NCBI GenBank assembly: GCA_964607765.1
Contig: CAZSNT010000198.1
Location: 1-17,305, forward strand
Source of the DNA: CAZSNT01 sp964607765
GTDB taxonomy: Bacteria > Verrucomicrobiota > Lentisphaeria > Oligosphaerales > JABHEG01
Length of the DNA: 17,305 nucleotides
Direction of reading: 5' to 3'
The notes below the pieces were generated by a model. That model was not told the DNA's origin, ran no database searches, and was given only the letters and a program-made list of their open reading frames with translations. Below are positions 1 to 8,000 of this stretch, piece by piece. The first letter of the stretch is position 1. Each line of letters opens with the position of its first letter. The position numbers were made by a program, and so were the translations under genes.

Positions 1-50
1 CCCGCCCCTCGCACCCGCCCCTCGCACCCGCCCCTCGCACTCGCCCCTCG
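1..50. repeat. 13-bp tandem repeat, 3 full copies plus a partial one
   Basis: The unit CCCGCCCCTCGCA occurs at 1-13, 14-26 and 27-39, followed by a partial variant at 40-50. It ends exactly at the stop codon of the transporter gene, so it lies downstream of that gene on the minus strand. It may continue past the window edge. It is not self-complementary and does not look like a terminator. Copy number may vary between strains. Confidence 0.85.
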
Positions 51-3000
51 TTACGTCTCCCCCGCCGCGCCATACCGGATGCGCGGATCCAGTGCGAGCA
101 GCAGCAGGTCACTCACAAGGGTGCCGAACACGCCGAGCAGGCTGAGCACCATGAGCATCGATCCAGCCAGGTACATATCCTGAGTCATCAGCGCTTCCAG
201 CATGAGCGGTCCCACGGTTGGCAGGCTGAGCACAATCGCCACGATTGCGCCGCCGGAAACGAGCTGTGGGAAGATGTGCCCGATACCGGAGATGAACGGG
301 TTCAGAGCAATGCGCACCGGGTACTTGAGCAACAGTTTGAGCGGCCGCACGCCTTTGGCTCGGGCAGTGACCACGTAGGGCTTCTTCAGTTCGTCAAGGA
401 GGTTGGCTCGCATCACGCGGATCATGCCGGCCGTGCCGCCCACACCGAGCACTACGATCGGCAGCCAGATGTGCTTGAACAGATCGAGGACCTTCGGCCA
501 GTCCCACTCGGGCTGGGTTGCGAAATCGGGTGAAAGCAGGCCGCCAATGCTTACGCCGAACCACTCGTTGGCCGCGTACATCAGGAGCAATGCCAACAGG
601 AACGCGGGCACACACATACCGATAAACCCGACGAACGTGAGGATGTAATCGCCAACCGAGTATTGCTTCACTGCGGAGTAGATGCCTGTGGGCAGGGCAA
701 GCGCCCAGGTGAACAGGATAGTACCCAGAGAGATCAGGAACGTGAGCAGCAACCGGTCGCCGACCAACTGGTTCACCGGCCCGCGCGTTTCCATCGACAA
801 CCCCAGATGCCCCTGCAGCAGCCCCATGTCTTTCTTCTCGAAGCTGGCGAACCACGGCAGGCCCAGCCAGCGCACGTAGCGCTCGGGCACGGACCTGTCG
901 AGGTAGAACATCTGCGTGAGTTCGTCTATCTCCTGTTGCGCTGCCATGTCGCCAGTCTGTTCCAGGCGCACGAGCAGTGACGTCAGGTAGTCGCCCGGCG
1001 GCAGCTGTATGACAGTGAAGACAATCACCGAAATGACCGCCAGCGTCGGTAGCATGATCAACAGACGCCGGGCAATGAACGGATGCCTCAGGCAAACCAG
1101 CACAACGAGCAGCAGGGCTGTTCCCCAGACAAGGATACGGATAGCGCTTCCCACGAAACGACTGCCTGCCGGCGGAGCGGCGACGGATGCCGTCGATGTC
1201 TGGGACCGCGCACCGGTCGGCGCAGTGCCCATGACCGGGTCGTTCGGGCGCAATACAGGCGTGCGGATCTGTTCCTTGATAGCGGCGATGGCGCCGGGTG
1301 AGTTGTTGTCTTCCGCCAGGCACCAGAGTTCGGGGTAGGCGTTGCCGGGCGACTGGAAGTCCCAGGAATAGACGGCGGTGTCCGGGAAGTTGCGCAGGTT
1401 GTTATTGATCACTACCAGGACGGGCGGCGTGGCGCAGATGTTGATCGTCCAGACGTGCTCGGCAGCAATGTCCAGGGCGGGTCGGAAAAGCCGCACCTGC
1501 TCGGCAAGGTCCCCCGTTGCACAGGCCCGGCGGTAGTGCATCAACGCCTCGAACAGCGGGTGGTCCCGGGGCAGTTCCTCGCCGCGGGCTTCGGGATCCC
1601 CTTCCAAGCCCCCGGTTCGCAGCCACTGGAAGTAACCGATGGAGAAGAAACTGGCTTGCACGGGCGCGAAGAATCGCGGCTGGATGAGGGGGTAGTGCTC
1701 CCCGTTGGCGATCCAGACATTGAAATCGTGAAGCAACCCCTCGCGTTCCGTCGACCAGAGCGTACGGTCGCGCTGTCTCGGGATTGTCCGGATTCCCACT
1801 GCCTGCCAGTCGTTGACCACGAACTGCACCGGGCGGTCGCTGGTCAGGCCGCGGGTGTAATCGATGTACCAGGTCATGCGCGTGCCGTCTGCAAAGGTCC
1901 GGAACCCTTCGTAGTCACGGGCTACCAGGCCCAATTCGTCCAGCATCCGGCCGGCTCGGCCCGGATCGAATTCCGTGTAAGCCTTGAACGCCTTCTCGTG
2001 AAAAAACGGCGACTCCCGGCCGGGTGCCACCTGTGCAGGCTCGGCCTGGTAGTTGTATTCGGCTTTGATGATGGCATCGCGATTGATCGCCAGCGACAGG
2101 GCCTGGCGGAAGGTCTTGCTGCGCATCAGGTCGCGCTTCTTCTCCCAATCCGGATGCTCGGCGGAGATTCTGCGGTTCAGGTTGGGCTGCAGCACGAACC
2201 AGGACCGATCGCCGCCGTACCAGTGGTAGAGCTGGTAGTTGCCCTGCTTGCGTTGATCCATCAGGTAGGTGTACTGGTCGTAGCTCAGGTAGCGCGACTG
2301 GAAGGTCGCGGCGCCCCCCGCCGCCTTGATCGCCACGAGGTCCTGCGAACACTTGTCGGACATGATCTGGTCGATGTAGGGCAGCTGTCGGCCCTGCTCG
2401 TCAACGCAGAAGTAGTACGGGTTGCGTACGGCGACTTCGGGCGGATTCGCCTTGTGGGCTCGGACAAGCCACGGCCAAAGGCGGGGATGGGATGGGCTCT
2501 GCCAGTGCGCCATGTGTCCGTACAGCGCCCGGGCGCTGGGCATCTGGGTTTGGCGCTGCAGGTCGGCCAGAGTCTCGGGATCGGCGAAGTCGGGGTGGAA
2601 CTGGCGCCGGTAGTGCGCGGCAGAGTTGATCACGAACGTGCCGGAGTAGGTGGCCAGCAGCGCCAGGAAAACACCGTTGGGATCCGGGAACGAGAAGGTC
2701 ACTTTGTGCGGGTCGTCCGGGTACGTGATTATCCGGCCCTGCTTGCCGTTGACTTTCATGATCTCCGGTACGGTCCCGCCGAGCGCCTCGTTCAGCATCT
2801 CTTCCTCAAACCAGTAACGGATGTCCTCCGAGGTGAAAGGATGCCCGTCTGACCATTTCATGCCGCGCCGCAGCGAGAAGGTCCATTCGCGGTAGTCCGA
2901 CGAGTGCTGCCACGCTTTGGCTACGTGCGGGACGAGAGGAAAGCCCTGCGGCGAGAACCGGACCAGCGTGGTGTAGGTGGTGCGATTGCCCACTCCGAGA

Positions 3001-3389
3001 TGATTCAGACGCAACCAACTCCCGCCGTATTCGCCGACGCCGTCGGGACCGCGCACGACGCAGGGCTCCGGTCCAACGCGCTCGGCGACCGGTGGAAGCT
3101 CGCCCTCGGCCACCATCTCCCGAAGGATGTCCGGGTCGATCCGCGGGTACCATGCCGCGGTCTCGCCTTCGCCGTAATCAACCGGTACGTGGGCGCGCAG
3201 AGGATTGTCCGGGTCGAACGACACATCGCGCAGTCTGCGTACTTCCTCCAGTTGCTCCTCGGAGTAAACAGCCGCTCGCTGCTCAGAGCCCTTTGGGGCC
3301 GTGGTCCACGCGAACACGAGGAGGACAGCGAGCAGGCTGACGGCGGTGATGCCGTAGAGAATAAACTGTCTGAGCAGACCGTGCCGCAT
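51..3389 (-). CDS. Fused ABC transporter: family-5 solute-binding protein plus DppB/OppB-like permease
   Basis: This 1112-residue protein joins two normally separate parts of a peptide/nickel/oligosaccharide-type ABC importer. Residues about 9-28 are a hydrophobic N-terminal anchor or uncleaved signal. Residues about 105-690 form the binding protein, with the family-5 hallmark WTFSLRRGMKWSDGHPFTSE near 169-188. A Ser/Thr/Pro/Ala-rich linker (about 705-745) and an extra membrane segment (about 750-767) lead into the permease at about 770-1105. The permease keeps the RRLL..PTLAVIS start, an EAA-type coupling loop near 993-1015 (ANLLDELKKPYVVTARAKGV) and the terminal LDPRIRY signature. The extra segment brings the chain back so the permease has the usual topology. 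The ATG at 3387-3389 has CGGAG (3399-3403) 9 nt upstream. The second permease and ATPases would be expected beyond the left edge. The substrate cannot be read from sequence; family-5 proteins bind peptides or oligosaccharides. Confidence 0.9.
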   Translation of the reverse strand: MRHGLLRQFILYGITAVSLLAVLLVFAWTTAPKGSEQRAAVYSEEQLEEVRRLRDVSFDPDNPLRAHVPVDYGEGETAAWYPRIDPDILREMVAEGELPPVAERVGPEPCVVRGPDGVGEYGGSWLRLNHLGVGNRTTYTTLVRFSPQGFPLVPHVAKAWQHSSDYREWTFSLRRGMKWSDGHPFTSEDIRYWFEEEMLNEALGGTVPEIMKVNGKQGRIITYPDDPHKVTFSFPDPNGVFLALLATYSGTFVINSAAHYRRQFHPDFADPETLADLQRQTQMPSARALYGHMAHWQSPSHPRLWPWLVRAHKANPPEVAVRNPYYFCVDEQGRQLPYIDQIMSDKCSQDLVAIKAAGGAATFQSRYLSYDQYTYLMDQRKQGNYQLYHWYGGDRSWFVLQPNLNRRISAEHPDWEKKRDLMRSKTFRQALSLAINRDAIIKAEYNYQAEPAQVAPGRESPFFHEKAFKAYTEFDPGRAGRMLDELGLVARDYEGFRTFADGTRMTWYIDYTRGLTSDRPVQFVVNDWQAVGIRTIPRQRDRTLWSTEREGLLHDFNVWIANGEHYPLIQPRFFAPVQASFFSIGYFQWLRTGGLEGDPEARGEELPRDHPLFEALMHYRRACATGDLAEQVRLFRPALDIAAEHVWTINICATPPVLVVINNNLRNFPDTAVYSWDFQSPGNAYPELWCLAEDNNSPGAIAAIKEQIRTPVLRPNDPVMGTAPTGARSQTSTASVAAPPAGSRFVGSAIRILVWGTALLLVVLVCLRHPFIARRLLIMLPTLAVISVIVFTVIQLPPGDYLTSLLVRLEQTGDMAAQQEIDELTQMFYLDRSVPERYVRWLGLPWFASFEKKDMGLLQGHLGLSMETRGPVNQLVGDRLLLTFLISLGTILFTWALALPTGIYSAVKQYSVGDYILTFVGFIGMCVPAFLLALLLMYAANEWFGVSIGGLLSPDFATQPEWDWPKVLDLFKHIWLPIVVLGVGGTAGMIRVMRANLLDELKKPYVVTARAKGVRPLKLLLKYPVRIALNPFISGIGHIFPQLVSGGAIVAIVLSLPTVGPLMLEALMTQDMYLAGSMLMVLSLLGVFGTLVSDLLLLALDPRIRYGAAGET

Positions 3390-3420
3390 CGTGTGGTGCT
3401 CCGAGTGAGTCGTCTCCCGA

Positions 3421-3439
3421 TTGGGTGAAACGTACCCAA
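3421..3439. promoter_or_regulatory. Operator-like inverted repeat upstream of the transporter
   Basis: TTGGGT (3421-3426) and ACCCAA (3434-3439) are perfect 6-bp arms around a 7-bp spacer. The site lies 32-50 nt upstream of the transporter start and overlaps the proposed -10 box. That is where a repressor dimer would block transcription. The arms are short, and no regulator gene is present in the window to pair with it. Confidence 0.35.
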
Positions 3440-3456
3440 CTTGCGCCGCGAGTCAA
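3429..3456 (-). promoter_or_regulatory. Candidate sigma70-type promoter for the fused transporter
   Basis: On the minus strand TTGACT (3451-3456) matches the -35 consensus at 5 of 6 positions. TACGTT (3429-3434), 16 bp downstream, is a weaker -10 (3 of 6). Transcription would start near 3421, giving a leader of roughly 30 nt. Consensus boxes from E. coli may not apply fully in this lineage. Confidence 0.3.
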
Positions 3457-3489
3457 TGTAGAGCAGGCGTGTAACCGCGTAGTCGACGC

Positions 3490-3646
3490 GAACGGCAGGA
3501 GTCCCGGCTCGGGAGAGCCGGGCTACGAGGGACGCCGACCAATGCTGGGCCCAACCCCGTTGCCCGGGTCTCCCGACCCGGGGATTCTGTGCTGAACGGA
3601 ATCAACGTGAACGGCAGGAGTTCCGGCTCACAAGAGCCGGGCTACG
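3490..3646. repeat. Left hairpin-repeat array (A-B-A order)
   Basis: Three perfect palindromes sit about 60 bp apart. A is 3503-3522 (CCCGGCTC, loop GGGA, GAGCCGGG), B is 3563-3582 (CCCGGGTC, loop TCCC, GACCCGGG), and A' is 3623-3640 (CCGGCTC, loop ACAA, GAGCCGG). Each A copy is preceded by GAACGGCAGGAGT (3490-3502 and 3609-3621) and followed by GCTACG. The array lies between two divergent genes, so it is not placed to terminate either one. The same composite occurs in the opposite orientation near 17068-17275. It resembles REP/REPIN-type dispersed intergenic elements. Confidence 0.85.
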
Positions 3647-3671
3647 GGGACTTTGCGGCGGGCGCAGGCGT

Positions 3672-3700
3672 TTGCCTTCCCGGCCGGTTCGCGTTATCCT
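3672..3700 (+). promoter_or_regulatory. Candidate promoter of the oxidoreductase/HEAT-DUF1080 operon
   Basis: TTGCCT (3672-3677) and TATCCT (3695-3700) are separated by exactly 17 bp, each matching the sigma70 consensus at 4 of 6 positions. Transcription would begin near 3707, just before the leader hairpin, leaving a leader of about 78 nt. Support is positional and consensus-based only. Confidence 0.35.
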
Positions 3701-3711
3701 TGTCCCTGGTC

Positions 3712-3751
3712 TCGGACTGGGCGCCGGCATACGCGGCTGCGGCCAGTCCGA
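3712..3751 (+). promoter_or_regulatory. Long hairpin in the operon leader
   Basis: TCGGACTGG (3712-3720) pairs perfectly with CCAGTCCGA (3743-3751). Inside, GC-GCCG (3721-3726) can pair with CGGC-GC (3734-3740) with one bulged T. The result is a nearly continuous stem of about 15 pairs ending 20 nt before the Shine-Dalgarno. It lies between the proposed transcription start and the start codon, so it would be in the mRNA. It fits no riboswitch class known to me. It could stabilise the transcript or bind a protein. Confidence 0.4.
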
Positions 3752-3771
3752 CAGGAGAGATTGGGATTTGG

Positions 3772-3778
3772 AAGGAGG
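3772..3778 (+). promoter_or_regulatory. Strong Shine-Dalgarno that decides the oxidoreductase start
   Basis: AAGGAGG lies 6 nt before the ATG at 3785. It selects this start over an in-frame upstream codon at 3653. The protein then begins directly with a twin-arginine signal peptide. Confidence 0.8.
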
Positions 3779-3784
3779 CGCACG

Positions 3785-5041
3785 ATGACTCGCCGGATGC
3801 CACGACGGGAGTTTGTGAAAAAGAGCCTGGGCGCGGTCGGTACGTTCACGATCGTGCCACGTTACGTGCTGGGCGGGCCGGGGTATACGCCGCCCAGTGA
3901 GATGATCACTCGCGCGGTGATCGGCACGGGCAGACAGGGCATGAGCCACGTGACCAGCTATCCGAGGACCCTGGCAGTCTGCGATGTGGACAAGAACCAC
4001 TTGGCCAAGGCCCTGAGGAAGGCCGGTGGCAAGTGCGACGCCTACAGCGATTTCCGTTACATCCTTGACCGCAAAGATATCGATGTCGTCCACATCCCCA
4101 CGCCGCCGCACTGGCACTCGCTGATCACCATCATGGCGGCGCAGGCCGGCAAGGACATCTTCAGCGAGAAACCGATGAGCCGGTTCATCAAGGAAGGCCG
4201 TGCCGCCGTGGAAGCCGTCAAACGCTACGGGGCCGTGTTCGCCGTCAACTCCCGCCATCGGCCGAACGAAGTGAACCGGCTCCGCAGGATCTTCAAGAGC
4301 GGTGTGCTCGGGGCTGATGCCAGGATTGACGCCGTGCAGCACGTGAAAGGCTGGTTCAGCGTGAAGCGCAAATGCGGCCTGACGAATCTCAAGCCGGAGC
4401 CCGTCCCGCCCGAGCTCGATTACGACATGTGGCTCGGACCCGCGCCTTACCGCCCCTACAACGCGAAGCGCGTGCATTACAACTTCCGCTGCTACTGGAA
4501 CACTGCTGGTGGCGGCATGCTGGACCGCGGCCAGCATCAGATGGTCAAGCCGCTCTACCGCCTGGCCAAGGAGCACACCGCCCCGATCAAAGTCGAGGTC
4601 AACGCGCCGTGGCCGTCGCACCCGGACGCCGTGACCATGTGGGGCTGGGTCAAGATGACGTTCGCCGACGGGTGCCAGATTGTCCTCGAGAGCGGCGAGT
4701 GGGGAGAACCGCTACCCGGTATGGAGAAGGTCAAGGAAGGGACCAAGGAGACCGACAACGTCACGTTGACGGCGGAGCAGGAAGCTCGACTGAAGGAGTT
4801 CCCGGACGAGAAACCGGCGACCGTGGCCTTTGAGGAGGCGGTCAAGACACGGGACGACACCTACTGCAATCAGCCGAATGCCGAAGCCGCACACCGGGGT
4901 TCGACCGCCCTGCACCTGGCCAACATCGCCATCCGGACCGGACGGACCGTGCACTACGATCCGGTCGCCGAGGAGATCATTGGCGATGAAGAACAGAACC
5001 GCTACGTCCATGGGCCGATGCGGGCGCCTTGGCACATTTGA
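3785..5041 (+). CDS. Tat-exported Gfo/Idh/MocA-family NAD(P)-dependent sugar oxidoreductase
   Basis: This 418-residue protein starts with a twin-arginine signal (RREFVKKSLGAVGTF, residues 7-21), so it is probably exported folded with its cofactor. A Rossmann-fold motif GTGRQG sits at 47-52. The family EKP motif is at 128-130 (Lys129 is the usual catalytic lysine), and HWH is at 109-111. The C-terminal domain has DYDMWLGPAP (212-221) and GGGMLDRGQHQM (242-253), where His251 is the likely second catalytic residue. The tail MRAPWHI is typical of exported PVC-type members. Family enzymes oxidise or epimerise sugar hydroxyls. With a DUF1080 protein encoded 15 bp downstream, oxidation of a glycoside at C3 is a reasonable inference. 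The exact sugar is unknown. Confidence 0.92.
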   Translation: MTRRMPRREFVKKSLGAVGTFTIVPRYVLGGPGYTPPSEMITRAVIGTGRQGMSHVTSYPRTLAVCDVDKNHLAKALRKAGGKCDAYSDFRYILDRKDIDVVHIPTPPHWHSLITIMAAQAGKDIFSEKPMSRFIKEGRAAVEAVKRYGAVFAVNSRHRPNEVNRLRRIFKSGVLGADARIDAVQHVKGWFSVKRKCGLTNLKPEPVPPELDYDMWLGPAPYRPYNAKRVHYNFRCYWNTAGGGMLDRGQHQMVKPLYRLAKEHTAPIKVEVNAPWPSHPDAVTMWGWVKMTFADGCQIVLESGEWGEPLPGMEKVKEGTKETDNVTLTAEQEARLKEFPDEKPATVAFEEAVKTRDDTYCNQPNAEAAHRGSTALHLANIAIRTGRTVHYDPVAEEIIGDEEQNRYVHGPMRAPWHI

Positions 5042-5042
5042 G

Positions 5043-5049
5043 GGAGGAG
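5043..5049 (+). promoter_or_regulatory. Shine-Dalgarno of the HEAT-DUF6807-DUF1080 gene
   Basis: GGAGGAG starts just after the upstream stop codon, 7-9 nt before the ATG at 5057. It supports translation of the second gene from a shared transcript. Confidence 0.75.
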
Positions 5050-5056
5050 TGACACG

Positions 5057-8000
5057 ATGGGACATGATTCGCCACGTCGCGCCGTCGCTCGCCGGTTGGC
5101 AGCGCTGCTCTGCTGCTCGATGGCGGTTTCTTTCGTCCAGGCACAGGACAATGTCGCCGGCAAGCTCGATACGCTGATCGCGAAGCTGCCCGTGAAGGCA
5201 GCGACAGAGAGAGACGGAATCGTCGCCCAGATGCTGGATCTCGGCGAACCGGGAATCCGGGGGCTCTGCGACAGGATCAAGAACCGGCCCGAGCCGCTGG
5301 ATGGCAAGGTGTGCGCCGCGCTCCACGGCCTGGTCCATGCCGCGGGAACTCCTGGGAAGGAGGCGACACGGCGGATGGTCGCAGGTGTCTTTGGAGAGAT
5401 CCTCGAAGGCGATGCGACAGTTGCGGCCAAGACCCTCCTCCTCAACGAATTGCGGACCATCGGACGCGCGGAATCTGTTGCCGCGGTCGGAGCATGCCTG
5501 ACCGTGACGGAACTGTGTGAGCCGGCCGCGCAGACGTTGATTGCAGTCGGCTCGGCCGAGGCGGCCGCAGCGCTGCGTGCTGCCGTGCCGAAGCTGAACG
5601 GCAGAAGCCGGGTCACCGTGATCTATGCTTTGGGGCGGATTCATGACCGGATGGCCGTGCCGCTGCTGACGAAGGAGGCAGGCAGCAACGACGATGCGTC
5701 GCGGCACGCTGCGTTTTTCGCATTGGCCGAGATCGGAGACCCTTCGGCCGAAACCACGCTCCACAAGGCCGCGCTTTCAGATGACGACGGGGACTGTGAA
5801 CGCGCCCGGCACAGTCTGTTGCGATTCGCGATCCGTCTCGACGAAAACGGCAACAGAACGAAGGCGGCCGAGGTGTGCCGTGCCCTGCTCAAAGCGCCCG
5901 CGCCCAACGACGCGGGGATTGGCCCCGGCGCGTTTTACGAGCTGATGGGATTCCTTGAAGAGAAAGAGGCCGCCCGGGAAATCATGGTAGCGCTCGGCCA
6001 CGAGAACGCCAAGGTCCGCACGGCCGCCCTGAGGTCGGTTTTGGAACGGCCCGGCAGTGATGTGACACGACAGTTGGCAAAGGCCCTGGTGACGGTCCCG
6101 TCCGAATTCCGTCCGCCGATCGCCGAGCTCTTGCGGGAGCGAGGCGACCCCGCCGCCCTCAATTCCATTGTTCGGGCACTCGACGATCCGGACGCGGATG
6201 TGCGCGTCACGGCCATCTCCGCAGCCGGCGCTTTGGGCAAACGAGACATCGCACCGCGTTTAATCGCCTTTTTCGACAAGACGCCGGGCGAAGCCGCGGC
6301 GGCGCGGTCTGCTCTCACGGCCATGGGAGACGGGAAATTGAGCGTGGCCTTGATCGGGCAGCTTCCCAAGGCTTCACCGGCCGGGCAAAGCGGCCTGTTG
6401 ACCGTTCTGGCGGCGAGGGATGCCGGTAGCCACAGGGAGCTGTTCCTGAAGTACGCCGAAAGCGGCGGCCGGGAGCCTCGGCGTGCGGCTCTCAAGATCC
6501 TCGGCTCTTTTGACGACGGCAGAGTTGTGGCCGAACTGATGCGGATGCTGTCTGCAGCTGACAGCGCCAGCGACAGGAAGACCGTTGAGCAAGCACTGTT
6601 GAGTGCGGCAGGAACGCTCTCCCCAAAGTCGCACAAGACAGTCTCTCAGCAACTGGTCGGTCGCTACGGAGAGGGTAGCGATCCTGTCCGATGTGCGCTT
6701 ATCGGTGCGCTCAAGGCCATGAATGACGGGTATCCTGAAGGCCTGGACTATGTGCGCGGCGCCTGGGAAAACGGCTCAGCTGCAGTCAGGGGCGTTGCTC
6801 TCCGGGCATTGGCCGAGTGGCCGACCGCGGAGCCGATGCAGAATCTTCTCAACGTCGCCTCTCAAGCCGAAGATACGGTTGACCATGTGCTCGCCCTGCG
6901 GGGCAGTATCCGGATGGCGGGGCAGGCGGGGGGAGCCCAGGCCGTCGCGGCCCTGAAAGCCGCAATGGAGGTCGCCCGGCGGCCGGAAGAGAAACGACAG
7001 GCATTGGGGGCGGTGTCACGGATGGCGGACGCCCGGGGGCTCGAGATCGCCGCGCTGTGCCTGAACGACGATGCGCTCGAAGCCGAAGCGGCCGCTGCTG
7101 TCCTCAAGATCGCAGGGCGGCTGGGGGGGGCGCCGACAACCGTGTACGTCGCTTTTGACAAGCGCGCGGCCAGCCGCCCCACGTGGCTCCAGGATTGGCA
7201 GGACGCCAATATGGGACTGAAGACAACCGACACCACGTTCAGGCTCTACTCAAAGACGCTTGCAGCCCCCGTCGTAACTCTGGGCGGCAACCGAGCTCCC
7301 GGGGCCTCGTCGCATTACATCGTACTGCTTCAGAACGGCGGTGGACAGACTTCACCCATCACGCCCGCAACGACGAAGGCGCTGCAGGGAATCCCGGACA
7401 ATGCCCTGCGCAAGAAGGTCCTTGGACTTGTCGCCAACGCGAAAAGTGCCGACGGCCCCGAGGGCGACTTCGGCATCGCCAGGAGAGCGACCAAAGCCGG
7501 TTGCAGGGTCATCGCGAAGGGGTTGAAGAAGGGCGCCAAGGTCTATGTTGACCGGGACTACACCTTCGATGTCATCCCACCGGAGTTGATCGGCGCCAGC
7601 TATGTCATGATGGCCAACGGCGACAAGAACCGCAACGATGCGGAACTCCTGGTGCTCAGCAAAGGGAACGCCTCGCTCCCGGCTCCTCCCAAGAAGAAAG
7701 GGACGGCGAAGAAGGCAGGAGCTGCGACGACGCGGAAGCCCGCCGCGTCCCGGGCGAAAGCCGGAGAGCCGGTAAGAGTCGTGATCGGCGGCAAGCTCGT
7801 GACCGAGTATCACTATGCAGATGCTGACAGGCCTTACTTCTACCCCGTCATTGCGCCCACGGGCGACAACGTCACGCGTCACTGGCCGATGAACGGCAGC
7901 AACAAGGACGAACAGCAGGACCACAAGCACCATCGCTCGCTCTGGTTCACCCACGGCGATGTCAACGGACACGATTTCTGGAGCGAGGGCAGGGGGCCCA

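Noticed and set aside
1455..2852. A 465-codon plus-strand open frame opposite the transporter
   Set aside because: It lies wholly antisense to a strongly supported gene, has no recognisable domain, and long antisense frames are expected in GC-rich DNA.
3503..3640. Intrinsic terminators formed by the A and B hairpins
   Set aside because: No T-tract follows any stem, and the array lies upstream of both flanking genes.
3653..3784. Longer N-terminus for the oxidoreductase
   Set aside because: The extra 44 residues cover the candidate promoter and leader hairpin. The ATG at 3785 has a strong Shine-Dalgarno and exposes a twin-arginine signal.
3602..4621. A 339-codon minus-strand open frame opposite the oxidoreductase
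   Set aside because: It overlaps the Rossmann and EKP motifs of the real gene and runs into the hairpin array.
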